Position numbers and translations under genes: made by a program. A stretch of 64,000 nt of DNA from Dugong dugon (Eukaryota; Chordata; Mammalia; Sirenia; Dugongidae), in contig CM057461.1 of the NCBI GenBank assembly GCA_030035585.1, positions 166,977,624-167,041,623 of the forward strand, given 5' to 3'. Below the pieces are notes generated by a model. The model ran no database searches. It was not told the origin of the DNA and saw only the letters and a list, made by a program, of their open reading frames with translations. Shown here in pieces: positions 12,310-23,297 of this stretch (position 1 is the stretch's first letter; each line of letters starts with the position of its first letter).

Positions 12310-12790
12310 ATTTTTTTGACCATATAGCATCTGAATTCCTTTTCTTGTTTGGAGACACCCACTGCAGATATAGAGAAAGCTAGATATTTGTTCTTTTATG
12401 CCCTTGGCAGCTAGGGTGAGGGCACATGACCTAAGATTAACCAATCAGATGGCTCATCTAGAACTCTGAGTTGGAGCCGGGAGTACAAAGAAGCAACAAT
12501 AAGTTTACATCTATTAACATGGTGGTGGCAGCACTGGATCTCCCACCCAGTGTTCAGAGAAGTGGTAGCAATGGAGTGAGAAGCCCAGCAGTGTCCACTG
12601 GTGGCTGTAGTGGCGTCCTAGCAGACTATTTCTGTGGTATGATCAGCTGTGTTCTCAGCGTCGTCACCTGCCTATTTCCCAAACCTCGTTCCTAGCCTCC
12701 TTGTTGATTTTCTGAGCTACCAGGTATACTTCCAATAAACTCTTCTGGATGTAAGTTAACCAGGTTTCTTCTATTTGCAAACAATAAGTT
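12310..12790 (+). mobile_element. LTR-like remnant, family uncertain
   Basis: The 3' part has 'cttccaataaactcttctgg' (a polyadenylation-like signal) followed by 'gtaagttaaccaggtttctt', resembling the R/U5 end of an old LTR. The 5' part ('aaccaatcagatggctcat') carries a CCAAT-like box. The family is not assigned. Confidence 0.35.
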
Positions 12791-12844
12791 ATACTGCTAA
12801 TTATGTCACTCCAGGCCATGTACTAAAATAAATACTGCCTTATT

Positions 12845-12858
12845 CTAGCAGTTAGGAG
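12845..12858 (-). repeat. Left target-site duplication of L1-A
   Basis: CTAGCAGTTAGGAG, identical to 29,700-29,713. The poly(T) of the insertion starts just inside it. Confidence 0.9.
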
Positions 12859-14033
12859 GTTTTTTTTTTTTTTTTTTTAATTGTACTTCAGGTGAAGGCT
12901 TACAGAACAAATAGTTTCTCATGAAACAGTAGTGCACATATTGTTTTATGACACTGGTTAACAACCCCACAACATGTCAACCCTCTAACTTCTCAAACTT
13001 TTTTTTTGGTGAAAATACACATAGCCAAAGATACACCATTTCAAAAATTTCTACATGCACAGTTCAGTGACACTGACTACGGTCTTAGAATTGTGCTGTT
13101 ATTCTCACTTAAGATGAAGGCTTACAGAGCAAAATAGTTTCTCATTTAACAGTTGCTACAAATGTTGCCCTATGACAATGGTTAACAATCTCACAACACA
13201 TCAACAACCTCCTTACTTAACCTTGGGTTCCCTATCAACAGCTTCCTTGTCCCCTTCTGCCTTCTGGCCCTTGTCACTGGACTCCTGTACCTCATTAGTC
13301 TCATTTGGTTTTACGGGGCTGTCCACTCCCAGGCTGAATGGTGAACCTCTGAGATAACTTCACCACTGAGCTAAAAGGGTGTCTGGGGGCCATACTCTCG
13401 GGGTTTCTCCAGTCTCTTTTAGGCCAGTAAATCTGGTCTTTTTTTTGTGAGTTATAATTATGTTCTACATCCTTCTCCAGCTCTTTCCAGAACCCTCTGT
13501 TGTGATCCAGGTCAGAGCAGTCAGTGGTGGTAGCCGGGCACCGTCTAGCTGTACTGCATTCAGTCCGGTTGAGGCCTTCGTAGCTGTGGACAATTAGTCC
13601 TTCAGACTAATCTTTTCCTTGTATCCTGTTCTCTTCATTCTCCCTTGCTCCCGAAGGGATGAGACCAGTGGAGTATCTTAGATGGCCGCTCAGAGGCTTT
13701 TAAGACCCCAGACACTACTCACCAAGGTAGGATGTAGAGCATTGTCTTTATAAGCTGTGTCATGCCAATTGAGCTAGATGTTCCCTGAGACCATGGTCCC
13801 CACAGCCCTCCGCCCAGCAATTCAGTCCCTCAGGGAGTTTGGATGTGTCTATGGAGCTTGCATGACCTTTCCTTGTACAAGTTGTGCTAGTTTCCCCTGT
13901 ATTGTGTACTGTCTCACCCTTCACCCAAGATACCACTTATCTATTGTCTATTTAGTATTTCCCCCCCACCCCTCCCATCCCTGGTAACCAACAAAGATTG
14001 TTACATTTTGTGTGTGAACTTTTTCATGGGTTT

Positions 14034-14649
14034 TTACAGTAGAGGTCTCATACAATATTTGTCCTTTTGTGATTGACATATTTCACTCAGCATGATGTCC
14101 TCCAGTTTCATCCATGTTATGAGATGGTTCACCGATTCATTGTTCTTTCTCGTTGCATAGTACTCCATTGTGTGTATGTACCATAGTTTGTGTATCCATT
14201 CATCTGCTGATGGACATCTAGGTTGCTTCCATCGTTTTGCTATTGTGAACAATGCTGCCATGAACATAGGTGTGCATATGTCTATTCGAGTGATGACTCT
14301 TATTTCTCTAGGATATATTCCTAGGAGTGGGATTGCTGGATCGAATGGTACGTCTATTTCTAGCTTTCTGAGGAAGAGCCATTTCATTTTTCCAAAATGG
14401 TTGTATCATTTTGCATTCCCACCAGCAGTGCATAAGAGGTCCGATCTCCCTGCAGCCCCTCCAACATTTGTTATTTCCAGTGTTTTTGATTTGTGCCAGT
14501 AATGCCGGGTTGAGATGGTATCTCATTGTGGTTTTAATTTGCATTTCTCTAATGGCTAGTGATCTCGAGCATTTCCTCATGTGTCTGTTGGCAGCTTGAA
14601 TGTCTTCTTTGGTGAAGTGTCTGTTCATTTCCTTTGCCCATTTTTTCAT
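14034..14649 (-). pseudogene. L1-A ORF2 C-terminal fragment
   Basis: Two overlapping frames encode the C-terminal part of an L1 ORF2 protein: '[20 protein letters not shown]', the Cys/His-rich block '[18 protein letters not shown]', and the tail 'MLSEICQSQKDKYCMRPLL'. A frameshift near 14,390 separates them, caused by an extra T in a T-run relative to L1-B. The N-terminal 1,000 or so residues lie beyond the inserted L1-B. Not functional. Confidence 0.88.
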
Positions 14650-14774
14650 AGGATTATTTGTCTTTTTGTTGTAGAGGTGTTGGATTTTCTTGTAGATTAT
14701 GGAGATTAGACCTTTGTTTGACTTGTACTGTCCAAAAATTTTTTCCCAGTCTGTAGGTTCTCTTTTTACTCTTT

Positions 14775-14788
14775 TGGTGAAGTCTTTT
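14775..14788 (-). repeat. Left target-site duplication of L1-B
   Basis: TGGTGAAGTCTTTT, repeated at 23,305-23,318. The duplicated sequence is L1-A ORF2 sequence. Confidence 0.92.
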
Positions 14789-16300
14789 TTTTTTTTTTTT
14801 TTTTTTTATATATATATTTTATTGTACTTCAGGTGAAAGCTTACAGAGCAAATAGTTTCTCATGAAATAGTAGTACACATGTTGTTTTTTTTGACATTGG
14901 TTAACAACCCCACAACGTATTAAGCCTCTAAATTCTCAACCTTTTTTTTTGATGAAAATTACAGATGGCCAAAGATACACCGTTTCAAAATTTTCTACAT
15001 TCACAGTTCAGTGACATTGACTACGCTCTTCCAACTGTGCTGTTATTCTCACTTAAGATGAAGGCTTACAGAACAAAATAGTTTTTCATTTAACAGTTAC
15101 TACACATGTTGCCCTATGACAATGGTTAACAATCTCACAGCACATCAAGAATATCCTTACTCCACCTTGTGTTCCCTATCACCAGGGGGCTTCCTTGTCC
15201 CCTTCTGTCTTCTGGACCTTGTCAGTGGACTATTGTACCTCTTTAGTCTCATTTGTTTATTTATTTATTTATTTATTTTTATTTTATTTAAACACCATTT
15301 CAAAACTTTTTACTTACACATTTAAGTGATATTGACTATGCTCTTCCAATTGTGCTGCCATTCTCGCCCAAGATGAAGGCTTACAGGACAAAACAGCCTC
15401 CCATTTAATAGTTACTACAAATGTTGCCCTATAGCAGTGGTCAACAATCTCACAATACATCGACAGTGTCCTTATTCAGTTTGTGTTCCTTATCATCAGT
15501 TTCCTACTCTCCCTCTGCCTTCTGGCCCTTGTCACCGGACTCCTGTACATCGTTAGTCCCATTTAGTTTTACTGGGGTGTCCATTCCCAGGCTTAACATC
15601 GAACCTTGAAGGTAACTTCCCCTCTGAGCTGAAAGGGTGTCTGGGGGCCACACTCTCGAGGTTTCTCTAGTATTCTTTAGGCCAGTATATCTGGTCTTCT
15701 TTTTTTTTTTTTTTTTGGGAGTTAAAATTATGCTCTACATCCTACTCCAGCTCTGCCCAGAACCCTCTGTTGTGATCCTGGTCAGAGGAGTCATTGGTGG
15801 TAGCCGGGCACCATCCAGCTGTACTGGGCTCAGTCCCGTGGAGGCCTTGGTAGCTGTGGACCATTAGTCCTTCGGACTAATCTTTTCCTTGTATCCTGTT
15901 CTCTTCGTTCTCCCTTGTTCCTGAAGGGATGAGATCAGTGGAGTATCTTAGATGGCCGCTCATAGGCTTTTAAGACCCCAGACACTACTCACCAAGGTAG
16001 AATGTAGAGCATTATCTTTATAAGTAGTGTCATGCCAATTGAGCTAGATGTTCCCCGAGATCATGGTCCCCAGAGCCCTCCGTCCAACAACTCAGTCCCT
16101 CGGGGGGTTTGGATGTGTCTATAGGGCCTCCATGACCTTTCCTTGTGCAGGTTGTGTTAGTTTCCCCTGTACTATGTACTATCTCATCTCTCACCCAAGT
16201 TACCACTTACCTATTACCTATTTAGTATCCCCCCCCCGCTCCCATCCCTGGTAACCAACAAGGATTGTTACATTTTGCATGTGAATTTTTTCATGGGTTT
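14789..16300 (-). repeat. L1-B 3'UTR with duplicated blocks
   Basis: After the T-run and a (TA)n, a block with 'gcttacagagcaaatagttt' occurs near 14,830, again near 15,060 ('gcttacagaacaaaatagtt') and again near 15,375. A longer block, about 14,975-15,253, is repeated at about 15,292-15,575, with a (TTTA)n tract between. L1-A has only one copy of the longer block, which accounts for most of the roughly 340-bp difference in 3'UTR length. Confidence 0.85.
15254..15292. repeat. (TTTA)n microsatellite inside L1-B 3'UTR
   Basis: TTTA repeated about seven times, passing into TTTTA. It lies exactly between the two copies of the duplicated 3'UTR block. Confidence 0.85.
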
Positions 16301-19300
16301 TTACAATAGAGGTCTCATACAATATTTGTCCTTTTGTGATTGACTTATTTCACTCAGCATGATGTCCTCCAGTTTCATCCATGTTATGAGATGGTTCACC
16401 GATTCATTGTTCTTTCTCGTTGCATAGTACTCCATTGTGTGTATGTACCATAGTTTGTGTATCCATTCGTCTGTTGATGGACATCGAGGTTGTTTCCATC
16501 GTTTTGCTATTGTGAATAATGCTGCCATGAACATAGGTGTGCATATGTCTATTCAAGTGATGACTCTTATTTCTCTAGGATATATTCCTAGGAGTGGGAT
16601 TGCTGGATCGAATGGTACGTCTATTTCTAGCTTTCTGAGGAAACGCCATATCATTTTCCAAAATGGCTGTATCATTTTGCATTCCCACCAGCAGTGTATA
16701 AGAGTTCCCGTCTCCCCGCAGCCCCTCCAACATTTGTTATTTCCAGTGTTTTTGATTCGTGCCAGTAATGCCGGGGTGAGATGGTATCTCATTGTGGTTT
16801 TAATTTGCATTTCTCTAATGGCTAGTGATCGCGAGCATTTCCTCATGTGTCTGTTGGCCATTTGAATGTCTTCCTTGGTGAAGTGTCTGTTCATTTCCTT
16901 TGCCCATTTTTTGATAGGATTGGTTGTCTTTTTGTTGTAGAGGTGTTGGATTTTCTTGTAGATTATGGAGATTAGACCTTTGTCTGACTTGTACTGTCCA
17001 AAAATTTTTTCCCAGTCTGTAGGTTCTCTTTTAACTCTTTTGGTGAAATCTTTTGAAGAGCATAGATGTTTGATTTTTAGAAGATCCCAATTATCTAGTT
17101 TATCTGTTGGGTTTTTTGTGTTGATGTTTATGGTTTGTATCCTGTTAATGCCATGTATTAAGGTCTGAAGTGTTGGTCCTATTTTTTCTTCTATGAATTT
17201 TATAGTTTGAGGCTTTATATTCAGGTCTTTGATCCATTTTGAAGTAGTTTTTGTATATGGTGTGAGGTATGGGTCCTGTTTCATTTTTCTACAAATGGAT
17301 ATCCAGTTTTGCCAGCACCATTTGTTAAAAAGACTGTCTTTTCCCCATTTGATGTATTTTGGGCCCTTGTCAAAAATCAGGTGACCGTAGGTGGATGGAT
17401 TTACATCTGAGTTCTCAATTCTGTTCCATTGGTCAATGTCTCTGTTGTTGTACCAGTACCAGGCTGTTTTGAGTACTGTAGCTGTATAGTAGGTTTTCAA
17501 GTCAGGTAGTGTGAGTCCTCCAACTTTATTCTTCTTCTTCAGTAGTGCTTTACTTATTCGAGGTTTCTTCCCTTTCCATATAAAGTTAATAATTAGTTTT
17601 TCCATCTCTTTGAAGAATGTTGTTGGTATTTGTATCGGAATTGCATTGTATTTGTAGATTGCTTTAGGTAGAATTGCCATTTTCACAATGTTGAGTCTGC
17701 CTATCCATGAGCATGGTATGTTTTTCCATTTATGTAGATCCCTTTGGGTTTCATGCAGCAGTGTTTTGTAGTTTTCTTTGTATAGGTCTTTTATATTCCT
17801 GGTCAGATTTATTCCTAAGTATTTTATCTTTTTAGGGGCTATTGAAAATGGTATTGATTTCCTGATCTCCTTTTCATCGTTCTCTTTACCGTGTATAGGA
17901 ATCCAACTGATTTTTGAATGTTTATCTTGTATCCTGCTACTCTGCTGAATCTTTCTATTACTTCCAGTAAATTTCTCGTGGAGTCTTTAGGGTTTTCTAT
18001 GTATAGTATCATATCATCTGCAAACAGGGAGAGTTTAACTTCTTCATTACCAATTTGGATGCCCTTTATTTCTTTTTCTTGCCTTACTGCTCTAGCTAGA
18101 ACTTCCAGCACAATGTTAAATAGGAGTGGTGATAAAGGGCATCCTTGTCTTGTTCCTGTTTTCAGGGGGAATGTTTTCAGCCTTTCTCCATTAAGAATGA
18201 TGTTGGCTGTTGGTTTTGCATAGATGCCCTTTATTATGTTGAGAAATTTCCCTTCTATACCTATTTTATTGAGAGCTTTTATCAGGAATGGGTGTTGGAC
18301 TTTGTCAAATGCCTTTTCTGCATCAATTGAGATAATCATGTGATTTTTTTCTTTCCTTTTATTTATGTGGTGGATTACGTTGATGGATTTTCTAATGTTA
18401 AACCATCCTTGCATACCTGGTATGAATCCTACTTGGTCGTGGTGTATTATTTTTTTGATATGATACTGAATTCTATTGGCTAGAATTTTGTTCAGAATTT
18501 TTGCATCTATATTCATGAGAGATATTGGTCTGTAATTTTCTTTTTTTGTGATGTCTTTGCCTGGTTTTGGTATCAGCGTTATGCTGGCTTCATAGAATGA
18601 ATTTGGAAGTGTTGCTTCCTCTTCTATGCTCTGAAATAACTTGAGTAGAACTGGTACGAGGTCTTCTGTAAATGTTTTGTAGAATTCTCCAGTGAAGCCA
18701 TCTGGGCCAGGGCTTTTTTTGGTTGGGAGTTTTTTTATTACCTTTTCAATCTCTTCTCTTGTTATAGGTCTGTTCAGATTTTCAATATCACTTTGTTGTA
18801 GTTTGGGTAGGCCGTATGTTTCTAGAAATTTATCCATTTCCTCTAGGTTTTCAAATTTGTTGGAATATAGTTTTTCATAATATTCTGTTATAATCCTTTT
18901 TATTTCAGTTGGGTCTGTTGTAATGTCCCCCATTTCATTTCTTATTTGGGTTATTTGTGCCCTCTGCTGCTTTTCTTTTGTCAGTCTGGCCAGTGGTTTG
19001 TCGATTTTGTTGATTCTTTCAAAGAACCAACTTTTGTTTTTGTTGATTCTTTCTATTGTTTTTCTGTTCTCTATTTCATTGATTTCTGCTCTGATCTTTA
19101 CTATTTCCTTTCTTCTGGTGGTTGTAGGCTTTTTTTGTTGTTCTCTTTCTATTTGTTTGAGTTCTGTAGTTAATGTTTTGATTTTTTCCCTTTCTTCTTT
19201 TTTGATATGTGCATCTATTGCTATAAATTGTCCTCTGAGGACTGCCTTTGCTGTGTCCCAAAGGTTTTGGTATGATGTGTTTTCATTTTCATTTGATTCT

Positions 19301-20121
19301 AGGAATTTTTTAATTCCATCTCTGATTTCTTCTATTACCCATTGATGTGTAAGCAGATTATTATTCAGTTTCCATGTGTTTGGTTTTTTTTCCTTGCTCT
19401 TTCTAGTGTTAATTTCTACCTTGATGGCATTGTGGTCAGAGAAGATACTGTGAATTATCTCAGCATTTTGGATCTTGTTGAGGATTGCTCTGTGGCCTAA
19501 GATGTGGTCTATTCTGGAGAACGTTCCATGTGCATTGGAAAAGAATGTGTACTTTGCAGCGGTTGGATGGATTGTTCTATATATGTCTATGAGGTACAGT
19601 TGGCTGATTGTGTCCTTTAGGTCTTCTGTATCTTTGCTGAGTTTCTTTTTAGTTGTTCTGTCCTTTACTGAGAGTGGTGTGTTGAAGTCTCCTACTATTA
19701 TTGTGGAACTGTCAATTTCTCTTTTCAGTGCTGTTAGAGTTTTTTTTATGTATTTTGGAGCCCTGTCATTGGGTGCATAGATATTTATTATGGTTATGTC
19801 TTCATGATGGATCATCCCCTTAATCATTATATAGTGTCCTTCTTTGTCTTTTATGGTAGATTTTGTTTTAAAGTCTATTTTATCTGAGATTAGAATTGCC
19901 ACTCCTTCTCCTTTTTGATAGTTGTTAGCTTGATATATTTTTTTCCAACCTTTGATTTTTAATAAATTCACATCTTTGTTTCTAAGATGTGTCTCTGGTA
20001 GACAGCAAATAGATGGATCCTGTTTTCTTATCCATTCTGCCACTCTCCGTCGCTTTACGGGTGCATTGAGTCCATTTACGTTCAGTGTAATTATTGATAG
20101 ATGTGAATTTGTTGCTGTCAT
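16301..20121 (-). pseudogene. L1-B ORF2 (endonuclease-reverse transcriptase), two lesions
   Basis: Total length is about 1,273 codons, as expected for mammalian ORF2p. The first 760 codons (20,121-17,839) are open. They carry the endonuclease (N14 in 'ITLNVNGLN', E43 in 'CLPETHL', '[11 protein letters not shown]', 'FSDHNAIK') and the RT, with '[14 protein letters not shown]' and FADD, whose aspartates fall at residues 702-703. A one-base deletion near 17,887 relative to L1-A shifts the frame. The rest is open in another frame (17,686-16,553), then broken by TGA at 16,553-16,555, where L1-A has CGA, a CpG-type change. The Cys-rich block '[18 protein letters not shown]' is intact. Position 42 is Pro where L1-A has Gln. 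The lesions rule out a full-length product. Confidence 0.95.
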
Positions 20122-20552
20122 TTTGTAGTGCTTTTTTTTGTGATGCTGAAGTTTTCTTTGTTCTTCTTACTCTCTTGTGCTGAGTTCCTTTTGTTTGTGG
20201 ATTTTGTGTTCATTTGTTTTGTTTTTGTAGGTTTTGTTTTTGTTGAGACTTTATGTTTTTCGTCTTTATTTTTATGAGTTGGTTTGTTAACTTTTTTTGT
20301 GGTTACCATGAATTTTACTCTTATCTTTATAATTTTGAAGCAGTCTACCGTTACTTGGTATCGCCTTGCCTTCTTCTCCTTTAGAAGGTTCTATACCTAT
20401 GCCGTTTGTTCCCTCTTTCATTGTTTTGATGTTGTTGTCATCCTTTGATTGATTTCTCTGATTCCCTGTTGTATATCTTTTGTTTTTGGAAAGTCGTCTG
20501 TAGTTCAGTTCCTAGAATGGTATCTGGTTCATGTTAACCTGCGTCCTAGGTC
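20122..20552 (-). other. L1-B inter-ORF spacer, about 430 bp
   Basis: The region between the ORF1 stop and the ORF2 start is A-rich in sense and much longer than the roughly 60 bp of human L1. It contains a 63-codon lysine/threonine-rich open frame (20,309-20,118) that ends in TGA overlapping the ORF2 ATG as ATGA. I regard it as spacer, not gene. L1-A has a similar spacer, but ATGG at that point. Confidence 0.75.
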
Positions 20553-21603
20553 CTAGGTCCTGCCTGAGGGCTTAAGCTGTTTGTCCTCAGATCGAAGAAC
20601 TCCCTTTAATAATTCTTGTAAGTTTGGTTTGACTTTTGCATATTCCTTTAGTTTCTGTTTATCTGGAAATGACCTAATTTCACCATCGAATCTGAATGAG
20701 AGTTTTGCAGGATATATTATTCTTGGCTGACAATTTTTTTCTTTCAAGATTTTATATATGTCATCCCATTGCCTTCTTGCCTGCATGGTTTTCTGCTGAA
20801 TAATCTGAGCTTAGTCTTATTGTTTCTCCTCTGTATGTGACTTCTTGTTTTTCACGAGCTGCTCTCAGGATTCTTTGTTTGTCTTTAGTTTTAGCGAGTG
20901 TGAATATGATATGTCTTGGTGATTTTCTTTTGGGGTCTCTTCTATATGGGGTTCGTTGAGCTTCTTGGATGACCAGCTTTTCATCTTTCATGATATTGGG
21001 AAAGTTTTCTGTCAGCAGTTCCTCAATGATCCTCTCTGTGTTTTCTGTTTTCTCCCCCTGTTCTGGTATGCCAATCACTCGTAAGTTTTTGCTTTTAATT
21101 GTGTCCCACATAACTCTCAGGGTCTCTTCATTTTTCTTTGTTCTTTTTTCTGAGTTTTCCTGAAACAGAGTTGTATCCAAGTGTTTGTCTTCAGTTCCAC
21201 TGATCCTGTCTTCCATGGTTTCAAATCTATTTCTCAGCCCTTCTATGACACCGTCCATTTCTGAAATCTTGTTGTTTATCTTTTGGATTTCTAATTGTTG
21301 TTTTTGTATAATTTCAAGTTGTGAATTTATTTTGGCATTTTGTTCTTGCATCAACTTCCTGAATTCTTCCAATTTTTTGTCTGTATTTTCCATAAATTTG
21401 TCTATTTTTTCCTCATGTTTGTCAGCTTTTTGCCTCAGTTCTTGGAAAATTCCGAGTATTAGTGATTTGAGTTCCGTATCAGGTACTTCTAGTGCATTTT
21501 CTTCCACAGGAGAGTTATCTGGTGTTTTAATTTGGACTCCTATTGGAGCCATCTTGTCTTGTTTTTGTAAATGTTTTGATATTGTTTGCTGTTTTCGGGG
21601 CAT
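20553..21603 (-). pseudogene. L1-B ORF1 (RNA-binding chaperone), one frameshift
   Basis: About 350 codons. A basic N-terminus ('MPRKQQTISKHLQKQDK') precedes a heptad-rich coiled coil from about residue 50 to 150 ('EKIDKFMENTDKKLEEFRKL'). An RRM-like domain follows from about 165 ('NLRVIGIPEQGEK', 'RHIIFTLAKTKDKQRILRAA'), then the C-terminal domain ('RRQWDDIYKILKEKNCQPRI', 'LSFRFDGEIRSFPD'). One extra T in the T-run near 20,790, compared with L1-A, shifts the frame between RRM and C-terminal domain. ORF1p normally trimerises and coats L1 RNA. This copy would lose its C-terminal domain. Confidence 0.93.
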
Positions 21604-22305
21604 TCAGTAGATATTTCTCTCGTTTATTGATTGTAGATTTTTTTTTTTTGTTTTGTTTTGTTCTTGTGGTACAGCTGGGCAGATCTAGCTGAGGAGGAGC
21701 CACTGGGACGGGTTGCTTGTGGCACTCACCGCAGCCACCAGGACGGTCGGTAGTCAGTGCTGGGCAGGTTCCAATAGGGCGTGCCTGCACCGCTTGGTGG
21801 TGTGATGTCTAGTGCACGGTGCAGGTAGGTAGGGTGCAGCGGGAAGATGGTTATGTGTGAAGCTAAGCTGGATATGGGAGAGAGGAGAGAGGAGGAGGAG
21901 CAAAAAGCGTACAAACATAAAAGAATGCTAGGGGAGCTTGTCGTGGGAATGTACAGATGAGAGACTATGGGATGGAGGAAACCAGAAGGGGGAAGAGAAA
22001 GAAAAGGAAAGAATGACCAAATAAAAATCAGAAAAGTTAAAGAACTGCAAAGTTCCCAGGGATCCCACCGATGCAGCTATGAGGTCTGGGAGAGTCGGTC
22101 TCAATTTTCACAGCTCAGCCTGGCCAGAAGGTACACAGGCATACATCGCCTGGTATTCAGGGATCAGAAAGAGAAGCAAGAGATAGAGAGACGAGAAATT
22201 AAGCAATGAAGAAAGACAAAAGGGAAAAAGAGGTAAAAGATGACAAAACTAATCAAAAAAGGAAGAAAAATAAAATTGGAAAAAAAAAAAAAGGGCAACA
22301 CCAGC

Positions 22306-22935
22306 ATTCAGTGCCTACAAATGGGACCCAGAGAGCCCTCACTCAGGGGCGCGAATTCCAAGAAGCCGGTAGTCTCGGGGTTAAGAGACCATGGCCACGG
22401 GAAGCAGAGGGGCCAACTAACAAAGGCCCCGGGATCCCACCCGCGTGGGAGCCCAGACCTGGAAACAGCCACACGCCCGAACGCAGCCCTACAGCCCCGC
22501 AGGAGAGAGCAGAGACGGCACTCGGAATCAGGCACCCAGGCAAAAGGAGGGGGAGGCAGCAGAAAAAGTTTCGCTAGCTGCCAGCAAATGGCTCCCAGAA
22601 AGCCGCCAGCCCGGGCGCGCGGAATCCAAGCACCGGCGCCCCCCCAGCTCAGGGACTCCGGCCACGGAAAGCAGAGGGGCGAACGAACAAAGGCCTCGGG
22701 ATCCCACCCGCGCGGGAGCCCAGACCTAGAAACAGCCACACACCCGAACGCAGCCCCACAGCCCCGCAGGAGAGAGCAGAGACGGCACTCGGAATCAGGC
22801 ACCCAGGCAAAAGGAGGGGGAGGCAGCAGAAAAAGGTTCGCTAGCTGCCAGCAAATGGCTCCCAGAAAGCCGCCAGCCCAGGCGCGCGGAATCCAAGCAC
22901 CGGCGCCCCCCAGCCCAGGGACCCTGGCCACGGAA
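22306..22935 (-). repeat. Tandem 267-bp monomers in L1-B 5'UTR
   Basis: 'gggatcccac' occurs at 22,431 and 22,698, and 'gctagctgccagcaaatggc' at 22,573 and 22,840; both give a period of 267 bp. About 2.3 units are present. Units differ at few positions, so the duplication is recent compared with L1-A, where the equivalent units are clearly diverged. Since 267 is three times 89, frames stay open across units on both strands. Confidence 0.9.
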
Positions 22936-23067
22936 AGCAGGGGATCCCCAGCTGAGGCGGAGAGGGGTGGGTGGTGGGAGAGCGCGCACCGCAGTTTACC
23001 GGTCGTTCTGTCTCCGACCAGATGCTCTGCAAGGCTGCTCTCCCGTTTGCTGGTCTCCGATAGGAAT

Positions 23068-23079
23068 CCAAGATGGTGG
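23068..23079 (+). promoter_or_regulatory. YY1-like motif in antisense orientation
   Basis: CCAAGATGGTGG on the plus strand, antisense to L1-B. It resembles the YY1 core (AAGATGGCGGC). L1-A has a T at the corresponding place ('ccaatatggcag'). Function is inferred only. Confidence 0.35.
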
Positions 23080-23287
23080 ATCCGCGCTGCGTTAGCTGGT
23101 AAGGAATCTCTGCCTGAGTCTCTCCTCGCTCTCCGTTCTCTTTTAGTATTCTCACTCCGTTTGGTGTTTGGCTGAGTTCTTTATCTCTTCATTTGGTGTT
23201 CTAGGGTTTCAGGATTGTTGATTCTCTGTTAGGCTTAGTTTTTCGGATCTTTGCTGTGGAGGGACGGCGTGGTGTTTCTGCCTAGAG

Positions 23288-23297
23288 CGCCATCTTG
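23288..23297 (-). promoter_or_regulatory. YY1-type motif at L1-B 5' end
   Basis: CAAGATGGCG on the minus strand, starting about 8 bases from the L1 5' terminus. Human L1 has a YY1 site at an equivalent position, where it sets the transcription start. Here the role is inferred from position and motif. Confidence 0.6.

Larger units (their letters stand above)
12859..14788 (-). mobile_element. L1-A, 3' part (3'UTR and ORF2 C-terminus), older outer L1
   Basis: This begins with an 18-nt T-run (the poly(A) of a minus-strand insertion). A roughly 1.17-kb 3'UTR follows (to 14,033), then the end of ORF2 (14,034-14,774), where '[20 protein letters not shown]' and 'NKCWRGC' mark the cysteine-rich C-terminus. 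The frame is broken between 14,308 and 14,387. The element stops at TGGTGAAGTCTTTT, where L1-B inserted, and resumes at 23,319. The flanking duplication shows that both halves are one element of about 8.3 kb without the insertion. Confidence 0.93.

Noticed and set aside
15254..15292. (TTTA)n as poly(A) tail of a separate inserted L1
   Set aside because: No target duplication surrounds it, and the block on its left is only a partial 3'UTR. Internal duplication is simpler, though a tail-to-3'UTR event is not fully excluded.
18923..19345. 140-codon plus-strand frame and similar ones at 16,437-16,865, 21,185-21,610 and 27,410-28,027
   Set aside because: These are antisense shadows of L1 ORF1/ORF2, with hydrophobic composition caused by the A-rich sense strand.
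22308..22931. 207-codon repeated protein as a gene
   Set aside because: It lies wholly within L1 5'UTR monomers. The repetition follows the DNA period. Kept only as a low-weight observation.
22306..22935. CRISPR-like array
   Set aside because: Repeat units are 267 bp with no spacers, in a mammalian L1 promoter.
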